The translations under genes and the position numbers were made by a program. Of a stretch of 64,000 nt of DNA, positions 53,519-61,669 are shown one piece after another; the first letter of the stretch is position 1, and each line of letters begins with the position of its first letter. A model generated the notes under the pieces. The model saw nothing but the letters and a program-made list of their open reading frames with translations. It did not search any database and had not been told where the DNA came from. Origin of the DNA: Streptomyces sp. 7-21 (GTDB lineage: Bacteria > Actinomycetota > Actinomycetes > Streptomycetales > Streptomycetaceae); the NCBI RefSeq assembly GCF_016741785.1, contig NZ_JAERRL010000016.1:46357-110356 (forward strand), written 5' to 3'.

Positions 53519-54444
53519 GGTACGCGGGCTGGCTGGGCTGGGCGGCCGGGTGGGCGACGGCGCTGGCGGCGGCCGGGTACGTCGTCGTCTACCTCTACCG
53601 CTGGGAGTGGCAGCGGGCGCTGCTCAGCGGCGTGCTGCTGCTGGTGGTCGAGGTGCTGCTGGTGGCCGCGCTCGTGCTGTCCCGGCTGGGGGCGCTGCGG
53701 CGGCGGCTGGGCACGGCGGAGGCGCGGACCGAGGAGCTGCTGCGGCGGGTGGAGGAGGGCGGCGGGCCGGACGGTGACGTGCGGGGCGGGCGGGGCGCGT
53801 TCCGGTGGCTGGACGAGGGCGGTGGCCGGTCGTTCGTGTTCGTGCCGGTGCTGGTGGCGACGGGCGCGGTGCTCTCCGGCCTGGCCCTGGTGATCCGCTG
53901 GCTGGCGGGCGCGACGGTGCGGCCGGGGGCGGACCGGCGGCTGGCGGGGCGGCTGGCGGCGCTGACGGCGCCCGAGGGCGGCATCGCGGGCGGGGCGCGG
54001 CTGGAGGACAGGCCGGCCGTGCCCCCGGCGCGTCCGGGCCGGGTGGCGGCGGGCGCCGTGGGCGCGCTGGCGGCGGGGGCGCTGCTGCTGGCGGCCGTCG
54101 ATCTGCTGGCCGACGTGACGCAGACCCGTCCGGGCCAGACTCCCGACGCCGAGGCGACGGTCGTGGTCTTCCGGGTGGAGGTGCGTTCCGGGGGCAGTGA
54201 CGGGGACGGGCCCGGGGCTGGGGACGTCGCGCAGGCGGCGCGGGAGCTGTGGCAGGGCTGCGTCAGGTCCACGTCGGTGGTGCGCCAGGAGACCTCGCTC
54301 TCCGGCCTCGGCGGCGGGGTGTTCTCCGGCGCGCTGCGGCCCGCGCTGCCCCGGCACGACGTGCTGCGGCTGCGGGGGTGCCTCGCGGACGCCAGCGCGG
54401 GGCGGGCCCTGGCGGAGGTGCTGGGCGAGGCCCAGGTCCGCTGA
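53515..54444 (+). CDS. Membrane protein co-translated with the PEP-synthase-like gene
   Basis: A 309-residue protein with about four membrane helices: two at about 3-60, one at about 115-138 and one at about 180-205. A coiled, charged loop (RRRLGTAEARTEELLRRVEE) lies between helices 2 and 3, and an extracytoplasmic C-terminal domain of about 100 residues holds two Cys (GCV and RGCL) that could form a disulfide. The GTG overlaps the previous stop. Its coupling suggests it works with the phosphotransferase-like enzyme; no family is recognised. Confidence 0.65.
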   Translation: MRYAGWLGWAAGWATALAAAGYVVVYLYRWEWQRALLSGVLLLVVEVLLVAALVLSRLGALRRRLGTAEARTEELLRRVEEGGGPDGDVRGGRGAFRWLDEGGGRSFVFVPVLVATGAVLSGLALVIRWLAGATVRPGADRRLAGRLAALTAPEGGIAGGARLEDRPAVPPARPGRVAAGAVGALAAGALLLAAVDLLADVTQTRPGQTPDAEATVVVFRVEVRSGGSDGDGPGAGDVAQAARELWQGCVRSTSVVRQETSLSGLGGGVFSGALRPALPRHDVLRLRGCLADASAGRALAEVLGEAQVR

Positions 54445-54565
54445 CCGGGCACCCGGATGATCTGTGCGCTTGACCACACCAGGGTGCGAAACGCTCCCAG
54501 GGTGCGGCGGCCGGTGACTACGGTGCCCGGAACGTCCCCCCACCTGCCGAGGAGCCTTGCCGCTC

Positions 54566-55306
54566 GTGACGTCCCGGATTTCCCTCCCGCAGTCCCCCGC
54601 TCAGTCCGCCGGTGCGGCGCCCCCGCCGCGCCCCGCCCGTCCGCTGGCCGCCGGAGTGCGCCGCCTGTTCTCCCGCCGCTGGGCGAAGTGGCTCGGGCTG
54701 GCCGCCGCCGGCTACCTGGCCCTGTGGCTGTGCTCGGTCCTCGGCATGCTCGGCCTGTCGGCCTGGGCCGGGCAGCACCACCCGACCGGCAGCCAGGTCG
54801 CCGGCATCAACAACTTCCTGCGGGTCGACGACCGCCTGCTGCGCGGCGCGGCCCCGGGCCCGGAGGGCTACCGCGAGCTGGCGGAGCGCGGCGTGACCAC
54901 CGTCGTCGACCTGCGCGCCGAGGACCTTCCGGCGCGGGAGCTGGCCGAGCCGCGGCAGGCGGGCCTCGACGCGGTGCGGCTGCCCATCCGCGACGGCCAG
55001 ACCCCCACCGACGCGCAGGTGGACCGGCTGCTGCGCGCGGTGGACGAGGCCGAGGGCGACGTCTTCGTGCACTGCGGCGCGGGCGTGGGCCGGACCGGCT
55101 CGATCACGTCGGCCTACCTGCTGCGGACCGGCCAGGCCGGCTCCCTTGAGGCGGCGGCGCGCACGCTGGCCGTCGGCCCGCCGTCGATCGAGCAGGTCTA
55201 CTACGTGCTCACGGCCGGCGAGCAGGACGCGGACCAGCCGCCCGCGGCGGTCTCCGCGGTCAGCCGCCTGCTGGACGCGCCCCGCCGCATCGCCTCGTAT
55301 CTGTGA
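54566..55306 (+). CDS. Membrane-anchored dual-specificity/tyrosine phosphatase
   Basis: A 246-residue phosphatase with an N-terminal membrane helix (about 43-65: LGLAAAGYLALWLCSVLGML) and an extracytoplasmic catalytic domain. The signature HCGAGVGRTGS is the CX5R loop, and VTTVVDLRAED with the DGQTPTDAQVD segment supply the usual acid-loop neighbourhood. It resembles bacterial DSP-type phosphatases acting on phosphoprotein or phospholipid. GTG 54566 lies 11 nt after GAGGAG; a TTG at 54557 is too close to it. Confidence 0.82.
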   Translation: MTSRISLPQSPAQSAGAAPPPRPARPLAAGVRRLFSRRWAKWLGLAAAGYLALWLCSVLGMLGLSAWAGQHHPTGSQVAGINNFLRVDDRLLRGAAPGPEGYRELAERGVTTVVDLRAEDLPARELAEPRQAGLDAVRLPIRDGQTPTDAQVDRLLRAVDEAEGDVFVHCGAGVGRTGSITSAYLLRTGQAGSLEAAARTLAVGPPSIEQVYYVLTAGEQDADQPPAAVSAVSRLLDAPRRIASYL

Positions 55307-55336
55307 CCGCCTGGCGAGGCCACGGCGGCGTGCGGC

Positions 55337-55356
55337 GCCCCGGTGTCCGCCGGGGC
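55337..55356. terminator. Hairpin after the phosphatase gene
   Basis: GCCCCGG (55337-55343) and CCGGGGC (55350-55356) form a 7-bp stem with a 6-nt loop, 30 nt after the stop codon and before the next promoter. Confidence 0.5.
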
Positions 55357-55415
55357 CCGTGCGCTGCCTGGGACGTTGTCGCACTCCTGCCTCGAAGCAG
55401 CGCAGGTCCAGCACG

Positions 55416-55421
55416 GATAAT
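55416..55421 (+). promoter_or_regulatory. -10 box of a probable leaderless promoter for the Rrf2 gene
   Basis: GATAAT ends 6 nt before ATG 55428 and no ribosome site precedes that codon, the arrangement of a leaderless mRNA. Confidence 0.5.
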
Positions 55422-55427
55422 GGGCAT

Positions 55428-55886
55428 ATGCGGGTTTCGGCGAGAGCAGATTATGCGGTGCGTGCGGCGCTGGAGCTGGCGGCCGCCCCGGAGGGCGAGC
55501 CGGTCAAGGCTGAGGCGATCGCCGAAGCCCAGGGGATTCCCCACAAGTTCCTCGAAAGCATCCTGGGCGACATGCGGCGCGCCCGGATCGTTGTGAGCCA
55601 GCGCGGCGGCAACGGCGGCTACCGGCTGGCCGCGCCGCCGGAGTCCATCAGCGTCGCTGACGTCATCCGGGCCGTGGACGGCCCGCTGGTGTCGGTGCGC
55701 GGGGCGCGCCCGCCCGAGCTGTCCTACACCGGCCCCGCCGAGTCGCTGCTGCCGATCTGGGTCGCGGTGCGGGCCAACGTGCGGAAGATCCTCGGTGAGG
55801 TCTCGCTCGCCGACGTGGCGTCGGCCCGGCTGCCCGCGGCCGTGCACACGCTGGCGGAGCATCCCGACGCCTGGACCAACCCGTAG
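55428..55886 (+). CDS. Rrf2-family transcriptional regulator (no cysteines)
   Basis: A 152-residue winged-helix regulator. VSARADYAVRAALELAA, AIAEAQGIPHKFLESIL and SQRGGNGGYRLA are family signatures. It has no cysteine, so it cannot bind an iron-sulfur cluster like IscR or NsrR; it is more like CymR-type members that sense sulfur metabolites. It lies upstream of a sulfite/sulfonate-exporter-type gene, which suggests control of sulfur traffic. Leaderless start. Confidence 0.88.
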   Translation: MRVSARADYAVRAALELAAAPEGEPVKAEAIAEAQGIPHKFLESILGDMRRARIVVSQRGGNGGYRLAAPPESISVADVIRAVDGPLVSVRGARPPELSYTGPAESLLPIWVAVRANVRKILGEVSLADVASARLPAAVHTLAEHPDAWTNP

Positions 55887-56068
55887 CGGCCCGCTGACAC
55901 GCGCCGGCCTCTGCCCCGGCCTGGCATATGCCAGCGCCATAGGGCGCCGCCGGCACGACCGGAGAGGGGCGCGGCACGCGGCGGAGCCCCCCTCTTCACG
56001 CCCCTTCACGCCTCTCCCTCACGGTGTCCAAGTGGCGAAACACCCTTGACCAAAGCACCACTGCGAGT

Positions 56069-56094
56069 GTTTCCCTAGAAAGCCGGTAGGAAAC
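56069..56094. promoter_or_regulatory. Inverted repeat before the TauE/SafE gene
   Basis: GTTTCC (56069-56074) and GGAAAC (56089-56094) form an inverted repeat with a 14-nt spacer, 26 nt before the ATG at 56121. The adjacent Rrf2 regulator is the candidate binder. A TTGACC hexamer (56046-56051) upstream could be a -35. Confidence 0.4.
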
Positions 56095-56120
56095 GTAGGG
56101 AAGACCGGACAGGGGCCCCC

Positions 56121-57098
56121 ATGAAGACACTCATCGTGCTGGCGTTGGCCGGCCTTGGCGCACAGCTTGTCGATGGCGCCCTGGGCATGGCCTACGGGGT
56201 GACGTCGACCACCCTCCTGCTGGCAGCCGGCACCAATCCGGCCTCTGCCTCCGCCACCGTCCACCTCGCCGAGATCGGCACCACCTTCGTCTCCGGCGTC
56301 TCCCACTGGCGCTTCGGCAACGTCGACTGGAAGGTCGTCCTCAAGGTCGGCGTCCCCGGCGCCATCGGCGCGTTCCTCGGCGCCAACGTGCTGTCGAACC
56401 TGTCGACCGAGGTCGCCGAGCCCGTGATGGCGCTCATCCTCCTCACCCTGGGCCTCTACGTCTTCCTGCGCTTCACCTTCACCGGGCTGCCGAAGGCCAA
56501 CCTCGGCAAGCCGCTGCGCAAGCGGTTCCTCTCCCCGCTCGGCCTCGTCGCGGGCTTCGTCGACGCCACGGGCGGCGGCGGCTGGGGGCCGGTCGGCACG
56601 CCCGCCATCCTCGCCAGCGGCCGGATGGAGCCCCGCAAGGTCATCGGCTCCATCGACACCAGCGAGTTCCTGATCGCCGTCGCGGCCAGCGTCGGCTTCC
56701 TCACCGGGCTCAGCGACGAGGGCGTGAACGCCTCCTGGGCCGTGGCCCTGCTGATCGGCGGCGTGATCGCCGCCCCCATCGCCGCCTGGCTGGTGCGGCA
56801 CGTCCCGCCGCGCGTCCTCGGCTCGGCCGTCGGCGGCCTGATCATCCTGACCAACGCCCGCACGCTGATGCTCAGCGACTGGCTCCAGTGGGGCGACGGC
56901 GCCCGGCTCGTGGTGTACGTCTTCCTCTACGCCGTCTGGGCCGCCGCGCTCACCTACGCGATCCGGGCCCACCTGCTCGAGACCCGCACCGGGACCGCCC
57001 CGTCCGCACAGTCCGCGCAGTCCGCCGTGTCCGGCGGGGAGCCCACGGAGCCCACCGGTGAGGACGAGCGGCGGGAGGCCCTGGAGCCCGGCGCCTGA
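56121..57098 (+). CDS. TauE/SafE-family sulfite/sulfonate permease
   Basis: A 325-residue membrane protein with about eight helices and the family's two half-repeats: LDQ-equivalent QLVDGALGMAYGVTSTTLL at the N-terminus and GFVDATGGGGWGPVGTPAIL in the middle. It should move sulfite or organosulfonate across the membrane. The C-terminal 30 residues are a disordered Ser/Glu/Pro tail. It follows the Rrf2 gene by 234 nt and is probably its target. Confidence 0.88.
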   Translation: MKTLIVLALAGLGAQLVDGALGMAYGVTSTTLLLAAGTNPASASATVHLAEIGTTFVSGVSHWRFGNVDWKVVLKVGVPGAIGAFLGANVLSNLSTEVAEPVMALILLTLGLYVFLRFTFTGLPKANLGKPLRKRFLSPLGLVAGFVDATGGGGWGPVGTPAILASGRMEPRKVIGSIDTSEFLIAVAASVGFLTGLSDEGVNASWAVALLIGGVIAAPIAAWLVRHVPPRVLGSAVGGLIILTNARTLMLSDWLQWGDGARLVVYVFLYAVWAAALTYAIRAHLLETRTGTAPSAQSAQSAVSGGEPTEPTGEDERREALEPGA

Positions 57099-57133
57099 CG
57101 TTTCGCCCGGGGACCCGCGGGAACCCGGGCGCC

Positions 57134-57841
57134 GTGCTCACACACGAACGCCTGGTGGAGACGGTCGCCTCCCGGGCCCGCCTGGGAGACGCCGACGAAG
57201 CCACCCACGTCGCGCGGACCGTTCTGGCCGACCTGGCCCTGCGCCTGAGCATGCCGGAACGCCGCCGCCTGCGGCAGGCGCTGCCGCCGGCCGACCGCGA
57301 CGCCGCCTACGCGACCGTCCCGCCGCGGCACGACGGCCCCACCGAGTTCTTCCGGGACCTCGGCGCGCACCTGCGGATCCCGCCGGAGCGCGCCCGCTAC
57401 CTGGCCGCCACCGTCCTGTCCACGCTCGGACGCAGCGACCCGCACCTGGCGGAGTACCTCGCGGGCCACCTGCCCGAGGGCTTCTCCGAGCTGTTCGCCG
57501 GGCCCGCTCCGGACCCGGCGCGGCGCCACCCCGGCACCTCGCCGCCCGCGCCGCTGACCGCCTCCGAGCTGCGCAAGGCGCTGCGCGCCCGCCCCGAGTG
57601 GTCGGGCAGCACCCACCACATCGAACGCACGGTGCGCCTGCCGCCTGACCGGGTGCACCCCCTGCTGCACCGGATCGCGCTGGCGACGCGCGGCATCCCC
57701 GGCCGCGTCGAGCACCACGTCTCCGGCGGCCAGATCACGTTCACCCTCCGCACCCGCGGCGCCGGGGCCGTCACCGACAACGACCTGCGCCTCGCCGACG
57801 CCATCGACGCGGCCGTCGACTCCTTCGGCTCCGGCGGCTGA
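57134..57841 (+). CDS. DUF2267 protein with a C-terminal pterin-dehydratase-like domain
   Basis: A 235-residue protein. The first half (about 1-120) is DUF2267, with ADEATHVARTVLADLALRL and ARYLAATVLSTLG. The second half (about 140-232) resembles 4a-hydroxytetrahydrobiopterin dehydratase: ELRKALRARPEWSG, then a strand-helix pattern and AVTDNDLRLADAIDAA, but the catalytic His-His-Pro is not obvious (EHHVSGG is the nearest). The fold may be used for binding rather than catalysis. GTG 57134; weak ribosome site. Confidence 0.65.
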   Translation: MLTHERLVETVASRARLGDADEATHVARTVLADLALRLSMPERRRLRQALPPADRDAAYATVPPRHDGPTEFFRDLGAHLRIPPERARYLAATVLSTLGRSDPHLAEYLAGHLPEGFSELFAGPAPDPARRHPGTSPPAPLTASELRKALRARPEWSGSTHHIERTVRLPPDRVHPLLHRIALATRGIPGRVEHHVSGGQITFTLRTRGAGAVTDNDLRLADAIDAAVDSFGSGG

Positions 57842-57908
57842 CCCGGCGGCCCGGGCGCCACGCGGGGCGCCGAGACCCGCGAGTTCCGACGAAAGGGCCC
57901 ACAGCAGC

Positions 57909-58955
57909 ATGCGCGCGCTCACCGTCCGCCCCCAGCACCCCGGCTCACTCGCCGTCGAGGACGTGCCCGAGCCCTCCCCGCAGGAGGGCGACCTGCTCGT
58001 CGAGGGCATCGCCGTCGGCGTGTGCGCCACCGACCGCGAGATCGCCGCCGGCGGCTACGGCTGGGCGCCGGACGGCACCGACCGCCTGGTGCTGGGCCAC
58101 GAGTCGTTCGGCCGGGTCCGCGAGGCCCCCGACGGCAGCGGCTTCGAACCCGGCGACCTGGTGGCCGGGGTGGTGCGGCGGCCCGACCCGGTGCCGTGCG
58201 GGGCGTGCGCGCGCATGGAGTTCGACATGTGCCGCAACGGCCGCTACACCGAGCGCGGCATCAAGCAGCGCGACGGCTACGCGAGCGAACTGTGGCGGGT
58301 GGAGCCGGGATACGCGGTGCGGCTGGCCGACAGCCTGGCCCGCACCGGCATGCTGCTGGAGCCCGCCACCATCGTGGCCAAGGCGTGGGAGCAGATCGAA
58401 CGGGTCGGCGAACGCTCCTACTTCGCGCCCCGCCGCGTGCTGGTGACGGGCGCGGGCCCGATCGGCCTGCTGGCCGCCCAGCTCAGCATCCAGCGCGGCC
58501 TGGAGACGCACGTGCTCGACCGCGTGCCCGAGGGGCAGAAGCCCGCGCTGGTCCGGGCCATCGGCGCCGCCTACCACGCCGACGACCCCGGTGAGGTGAC
58601 CCGGCACCTCGCCCCGGACATCGTCATCGAGGCCACCGGCTCCCCCGAGGTCGTCGTCAGCGTGCTGCGCGGGAACGCCGCCTACGGCATCGTCTGCCTC
58701 ACCGGCGTCTCGCCCGAGGGACGCCGCCTGACGATCGACGCGGGCGGCCTCAACCGGGAGATCGTCCTGCAGAACGACGCCATCCTCGGCTCGGTCAACG
58801 CCAACTTGCGGCACTACCACAAGGCCGCCGACGCGCTGGCCAAGGCCGACAACGACTGGCTGGAGAGCCTGCTGACCCGCCGCGTCCCGCTGGAGCGCGC
58901 CGCCGAGGCGTTCACCAAGACCGAGGACGACATCAAGACCGTCATCGACCTCTGA
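57909..58955 (+). CDS. MDR sugar dehydrogenase (glucose 1-dehydrogenase-like)
   Basis: A 348-residue zinc-dependent medium-chain dehydrogenase. GVCATDREI gives the catalytic-zinc Cys, LGHESFG the His and Glu, and PCGACARMEFDMC a cysteine cluster like the structural zinc lobe. VLVTGAGPIGLLAAQLS is the NAD(P) loop. The N-terminal sequence and spacing resemble archaeal and bacterial glucose dehydrogenases. Substrate is not proved. It is a separate gene with GAAAGGGCCC upstream. Confidence 0.85.
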   Translation: MRALTVRPQHPGSLAVEDVPEPSPQEGDLLVEGIAVGVCATDREIAAGGYGWAPDGTDRLVLGHESFGRVREAPDGSGFEPGDLVAGVVRRPDPVPCGACARMEFDMCRNGRYTERGIKQRDGYASELWRVEPGYAVRLADSLARTGMLLEPATIVAKAWEQIERVGERSYFAPRRVLVTGAGPIGLLAAQLSIQRGLETHVLDRVPEGQKPALVRAIGAAYHADDPGEVTRHLAPDIVIEATGSPEVVVSVLRGNAAYGIVCLTGVSPEGRRLTIDAGGLNREIVLQNDAILGSVNANLRHYHKAADALAKADNDWLESLLTRRVPLERAAEAFTKTEDDIKTVIDL

Positions 58956-59069
58956 CGGCCCGCCCGGCCGGCACGCCCCGCGCATATTGACATGAACGCG
59001 ACGTGACCCAATGCTGTGGGCGCCACCCGTCACCGCCTGCCTGCCGCACCGGGTCACGGAGGTCACCGC

Positions 59070-59876
59070 ATGCCCGCACACCCCCGCCGCCGCACGCTGC
59101 TCACCGGGGCAGCGGCCACCGCAGCCGCCGCAGCCTTACCGCTCGCCCAGCCCCGCCCGGCCCGCGCGGCCGCCTGGGAGACGGTCCTCGACGGCTCCTT
59201 CGCGAGCTACGAGACGCTGGAAGCCAGCTGGAACTACCTCTACCCGTGGGGCTCCGACCACAACGGCACCGCCCGCATGTACGGCAGCCCCACCGATCAC
59301 CACCACGTCTACCTCGAGAACGGCGTGCTGGTCCTGAAAGCCACCCGCATCGACTGGGACGAGGGCAACAGCTCGGCCGACCCCTACCTGCCCATCCGCT
59401 ACCACTCGGGCGCGATGCACGCCAAGCACCAGGTGCTGGTCAGCGACCAGTTCCCCGACTACGAGATCAAGGGCGAGTTCCAGGCGCCGAGTTCCCCCGG
59501 CACCTGGCCCGCGTTCTGGCTCACCGGCGTCAGCAGCTGGCCGCCGGAGAGCGACATCCTGGAGGGCGACAACGAGAACTGGTTCAACACCTTCCGGACC
59601 GCCTCGGACGTGTCGACGACCCGCGTGCCCGTCCCGTCCCCCGGCTCCTGGCACTCCTACCGCGTCTGGATCACCAAGACCAGCGGCAGCGACGTGGACA
59701 TCCACTACTACCTGGACGACCAGTGGCAGGCGGTCCACCATGGCGCGGGCTTCGCCGGCCAGCCGCTGTGGGTCATCTGCAACCTCCAGATGGAGGGATC
59801 GTCCGGCGGCTCCGGACCCACCACCGACACCTACTACCGGGCACGCAACATCTACATCGGCCGCACCAGAGCCTGA
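59070..59876 (+). CDS. Tat-exported glycoside hydrolase, GH16 family
   Basis: A 268-residue secreted enzyme. The N-terminal RRRTLLTGAAATAAAAALPL is a twin-arginine signal with an Ala-rich cleavage region near residue 33. The catalytic motif of GH16 is clear in PESDILEGDN (E-x-D-x-x-E). AMHAKHQVLV and PGTWPAFWLTG also fit. It should hydrolyse a beta-1,3/1,4-glucan or galactan; no carbohydrate-binding module is attached. ATG 59070 has GGAGG seven nt upstream. A TTGACA hexamer lies about 80 nt before it (58987-58992). Confidence 0.88.
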   Translation: MPAHPRRRTLLTGAAATAAAAALPLAQPRPARAAAWETVLDGSFASYETLEASWNYLYPWGSDHNGTARMYGSPTDHHHVYLENGVLVLKATRIDWDEGNSSADPYLPIRYHSGAMHAKHQVLVSDQFPDYEIKGEFQAPSSPGTWPAFWLTGVSSWPPESDILEGDNENWFNTFRTASDVSTTRVPVPSPGSWHSYRVWITKTSGSDVDIHYYLDDQWQAVHHGAGFAGQPLWVICNLQMEGSSGGSGPTTDTYYRARNIYIGRTRA

Positions 59877-60031
59877 GGCGGAGCAGGACCCCCGGGGCAG
59901 GCGCCCGTCCTCCTGTCCGTTCCGCCGCGGTGGTGTGCGACCGCAACCGGACACGGCTTAGGCTCGTCCTCCCGGGCGGGCCGCCGACGGGCGGCGGTTG
60001 GATTACGGCATCACCAGGGGGTTGACCACAC

Positions 60032-60526
60032 GTGACGCACCAGACGGCGACGCAGAGCCACGAGCCGGACGCTGGCCTCCCTCCGGTCGCCACTCCCCAG
60101 GCCGCGCCCGCCGCGGCCGCGTCTGCCGCCACGCCCGGGAAGACGGCGGACGACAAGCCCAGGGGCTCCCGGGCACCGGCGTTCATCCGCCGTTCCCGTG
60201 CGCTGCACCTCGGCTGGCAGGCCGGCGTCTTCGTGGTCGGCCTCTGCGTCGTCATCGCGGGCATCATCATGCTGCCGCTGCCCGGGCCCGGCTGGCTGGT
60301 GATCTTCGCCGGCATGGCGATATGGGGGACGGAGTTCGTCTGGGCGCAGGTCGTCCTCCGCTGGACCAAGCGCAAGGTCGCCGAGGCCACCCAGCGCGCC
60401 CTCGACCCGCGCGTCCGCCGCCGCAACCTCATCCTGACCGTGATCGGCCTCATCATCTGCGGCGCCCTGCTCGCCGTCTACCTGTGGCAGTACGGCTTCG
60501 TCATGCCCTGGGAGATCAGCCGCTGA
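60032..60526 (+). CDS. TIGR02611-type membrane protein (PGPGW motif)
   Basis: A 164-residue protein with a 50-residue disordered N-terminus, two close membrane helices (about 65-112) and a third (about 130-155). LPLPGPGWLVIFAGMAIWGTEF holds the PGPGW motif that defines this actinobacterial family. Function is unknown. GTG 60032 follows AGGGGG by about 10 nt. Confidence 0.85.
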   Translation: MTHQTATQSHEPDAGLPPVATPQAAPAAAASAATPGKTADDKPRGSRAPAFIRRSRALHLGWQAGVFVVGLCVVIAGIIMLPLPGPGWLVIFAGMAIWGTEFVWAQVVLRWTKRKVAEATQRALDPRVRRRNLILTVIGLIICGALLAVYLWQYGFVMPWEISR

Positions 60527-60561
60527 CCCCCGCGGCCCGGCGATCCGCTAACCTGTCCTGA

Positions 60562-60593
60562 GTCGCCCCACGGGCGACCGGCCCGTACGGGCC
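60562..60593. terminator. Double hairpin just upstream of the tRNA gene
   Basis: Two adjacent perfect inverted repeats: GTCGCCC/GGGCGAC (60562-60578) and the 14-bp palindrome GGCCCGTACGGGCC (60580-60593). They follow the membrane protein stop by about 35 nt and end two nt before the tRNA, so they may terminate one transcript or mark processing. Confidence 0.55.
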
Positions 60594-60595
60594 CT

Positions 60596-60671
60596 GCCTC
60601 CGTAGCTCAGGGGATAGAGCACCGCTCTCCTAAAGCGGGTGTCGCAGGTTCGAATCCTGCCGGGGGCACCA
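60596..60671 (+). tRNA. tRNA-Arg (CCU anticodon)
   Basis: The cloverleaf folds fully by eye: acceptor GCCTCCG (60596-60602) with CGGGGGC (60661-60667), anticodon stem CCGCT/AGCGG with loop CTCCTAA (anticodon CCT at 60629-60631), T arm GCAGG-TTCGAAT-CCTGC, discriminator A and an encoded CCA (60669-60671). The CCU anticodon reads AGG as Arg. A hairpin follows it. Such tRNA genes are common integration sites. Confidence 0.97.
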
Positions 60672-60676
60672 GCGCA

Positions 60677-60716
60677 AAGGGCCAGCCAGAAGGGTCTCCC
60701 TCCCGGGCTGGCCCTT
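60677..60716. terminator. Hairpin after tRNA-Arg
   Basis: AAGGGCCAGCC (60677-60687) and GGCTGGCCCTT (60706-60716) form a perfect 11-bp stem with an 18-nt loop, just behind the tRNA. Confidence 0.75.
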
Positions 60717-61128
60717 CACCGTGATCGCTGCCGTGCCACGCGCGTGCCACAAGCCCCACTGCGCGTGCGCACCACTTCGCGCCTTGCGGATCACCGAGCA
60801 GCTCGCGTCCCGCTCGCTGCGCGTGGCCTGGCCCCTTTCGGGCCTGCGCTCCGTCTCCGCCCCGCTCCAGCCCGGGCGGCGCCCGTGCCGCGCGCTGAGA
60901 CGGTCAGCCGCTTGCCGCGGAAGGACAGATCGTGGCCGGATCGGTCGGCGCCATGACGTCAGCCAGTCACTTGGGCGCGAGCTTTGCAGGTCATGGCCCC
61001 GACGCCGGACTGCACCGAAGATCCACTGCCTGCCCGACGCGCGAGAAGCTCACGGGCCAGCGCCAAACAGCCTCTGGCCAAGCGCTCCGCCGACCTCGAC
61101 ACTTCGGCCACTTACTCGATCACATGCG

Positions 61129-61162
61129 GTCGATTTCAGACAATATTCGAGCTGAAATCGAC
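61129..61162. promoter_or_regulatory. 11-bp inverted repeat upstream of the Trypco2 gene
   Basis: GTCGATTTCAG (61129-61139) and CTGAAATCGAC (61152-61162) are perfect inverted copies separated by 12 nt, 108 nt before GTG 61270. It could be an operator or an RNA hairpin in the leader. No regulator is visible in the window. Confidence 0.5.
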
Positions 61163-61269
61163 TGTTGCGTGCGCTGCAGGCGTTGCAGGAACTCCTCCTG
61201 TGGTACAGGCCGTCTGCATCAGTACGCAGTCCAGCGAAAGTCGGGCACTTAGCCAGACAGGGGGTTGCC

Positions 61270-61602
61270 GTGGCTGAGGAGATCGGTATTGCAGAGGCTG
61301 TGGAGCGGCTACGGACGGAGCTGGTGGCCGCCGCCGAGGGAGACAAATCCGGTGTGACGTTTGAGGTGGGGCCGGTCGAGCTGGAGTTCTCTGTAGAGAT
61401 GAGGAGGGAGGGGAAGGGTAAGGCTGGTGTCAAGGTGTGGGTTGTATCGGCTGATACGGAGGCGGGGATGTCGAAGGCATCGGTGCATCGGGTGAAGCTG
61501 GTGCTGACACCGAAGGATGCCAGGACCGGAGATCCCTACGAAGTGAGCGCACGTCAACCCGACGATACAGGCGAGTTGCTGGGGTCTCAGTTCGGCGAAT
61601 GA
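61270..61602 (+). CDS. Trypco2-domain protein (trypsin-co-occurring domain)
   Basis: A 110-residue protein. IGIAEAVERLRTELVAAAEG, VTFEVGPVELEFSVEMRR, GVKVWVVSADT and SVHRVKLVLTPK follow the Trypco2 pattern, an alpha/beta domain found beside trypsin-like proteases in bacterial conflict systems. It is thought to be a regulatory or partner module in such loci; no catalytic residue is apparent. GTG 61270 has AGGGGG upstream. The protease gene follows after 67 nt, on the same strand, as expected for a two-gene system. Confidence 0.85.
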   Translation: MAEEIGIAEAVERLRTELVAAAEGDKSGVTFEVGPVELEFSVEMRREGKGKAGVKVWVVSADTEAGMSKASVHRVKLVLTPKDARTGDPYEVSARQPDDTGELLGSQFGE

Positions 61603-61669
61603 TCGCGGGTTTGTGTGCCGGAGCGCTCGCACGGGCCGAAGTGAATGGCAGAGGGGGAGACTGCGAGAA

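Larger units (their letters stand above)
60672..61269. other. 598-nt gene-poor stretch between tRNA-Arg and the Trypco2 gene
   Basis: No open frame here has a good start site or recognisable protein; I call no gene. It opens with a terminator-like hairpin (60677-60716). Composition shifts along it from GC-rich to clearly more AT-rich after about 61000. A strong inverted repeat lies at 61129-61162. I looked for integrase or recombinase remnants and a repeat of the tRNA 3' end and saw neither. Confidence 0.6.

Noticed and set aside
60672..61269. Short frames after the tRNA that might be integrase remnants
   Set aside because: No recombinase motif and no ribosome sites; translations are low-complexity.
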